Below, in pieces: positions 12,935-13,130 of a stretch of DNA of 13,130 bases (its first letter is position 1; each line of letters opens with the position of its first letter). The stretch is from the NCBI RefSeq assembly GCF_964228735.1, contig NZ_CAXRBQ010000090.1:1-13130 (forward strand). The letters are read 5' to 3'. Made by a program: the position numbers and the translations under genes. The notes beneath the pieces are model-generated. The model was not told the DNA's origin, ran no database searches, and worked only from the letters and a program-made list of their open reading frames with translations. The stretch is from Pontibacterium sp964228735. GTDB lineage: Bacteria > Pseudomonadota > Gammaproteobacteria > Pseudomonadales > Balneatricaceae.

Positions 12935-13130
12935 TGGGTGGTGGAGCGTGAACGAAGCGTTTCGCTCAAGCGTACTATGTTGTGGGTGCCGATTTTCAGG
13001 CGTTCAGGACTTGAATGTATGGACGGTCCAGAGCTGATAATTGGCTGATCGAGTGGCTGTCCCAGCGCAACCATGATTACGGCGCCTGACTCACCAGCTG
13101 TCAGGGACAGGTCTGCATCTGATCGATCCA
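12931..13130 (-). CDS. C-terminal part of a pirin-like (bicupin) protein, cut by the window edge
   Basis: An open frame enters from the right edge and ends at TGA 12931-12933, giving 65 residues with no start in view. The segment VIMVALGQPLDQPI followed by SSGPSIHSSPERL matches the layout of the pirin C-terminus, where a strand ending in G-x-PL-x-x-P precedes a xxGPxxxxxxxx helix cap (GEPLREPVIQHGPFVMNT in human pirin, from memory). Pirins are two-domain cupins, some with quercetinase activity and some acting as redox-sensitive regulators. The N-terminal cupin with the metal site is outside the window. The call is by pattern only; a pirin next to a YcaC-like hydrolase is a common arrangement. 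Confidence 0.6.
   Translation of the reverse strand, partial: DRSDADLSLTAGESGAVIMVALGQPLDQPIISSGPSIHSSPERLKIGTHNIVRLSETLRSRSTTH

Overview
The window looks like a chromosomal stretch from a marine-type gammaproteobacterium, perhaps Oceanospirillales. This is an inference from protein style, moderate GC and REP-like intergenic palindromes; no rRNA or other taxonomic marker is present. I found no transposase, integrase, phage gene, CRISPR array, tRNA or rRNA.

Left part (1-4131): an AT-rich leader precedes a rightward two-gene unit, a PuuB/DAO-type FAD amine or amino-acid oxidoreductase (258-1598) and a Cupin_3 protein (1610-1975), closed by a terminator. About 700 non-coding bases follow (2042-2748), crowded with palindromes, including an inverted REP-like pair and an 89-bp inverted-repeat element. 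The last hairpin there is the terminator of the operon that converges from the right.

Central metabolic block (2680-9260): a leftward operon reads class V aminotransferase (7213 to 6086), GlcG/HbpS-like protein (5971 to 5516), serine hydroxymethyltransferase glyA (5500 to 4247) and one-chain iron-sulfur L-serine dehydratase (4131 to 2749). Divergent from it is a complete ETF:ubiquinone oxidoreductase (7564-9213). Read together, these give glyoxylate or a C2 amine -> glycine -> serine -> pyruvate. One-carbon units would enter at SHMT, and electrons from ETF-linked dehydrogenases would enter the quinone pool. That fits catabolism of an N-methylated or N-substituted glycine or a related amine, with the left-end oxidoreductase as a possible entry enzyme. 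The substrate cannot be fixed from this window. The divergent control region has a good sigma70-type promoter whose -35 and -10 boxes lie in the two arms of a perfect inverted repeat, next to a second copy of a related motif.

Right part (9268-13130): a 52-residue membrane protein with a strong ribosome-binding site; a leftward SDR, membrane-anchored SRPBCC and AraC-type regulator operon, with the last two genes overlapping by 4 bases; a YcaC-like isochorismatase-family hydrolase; and, at the window edge, the C-terminal 65 residues of a pirin-like protein. Two TTCCGG boxes 21 bp apart upstream of the SDR are a candidate site for the AraC regulator.

No wholly new defence or mobile system is visible. 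The least ordinary items are the composition of the glycine-to-pyruvate operon, its divergent operator region, and the palindrome-rich convergent intergenic region.
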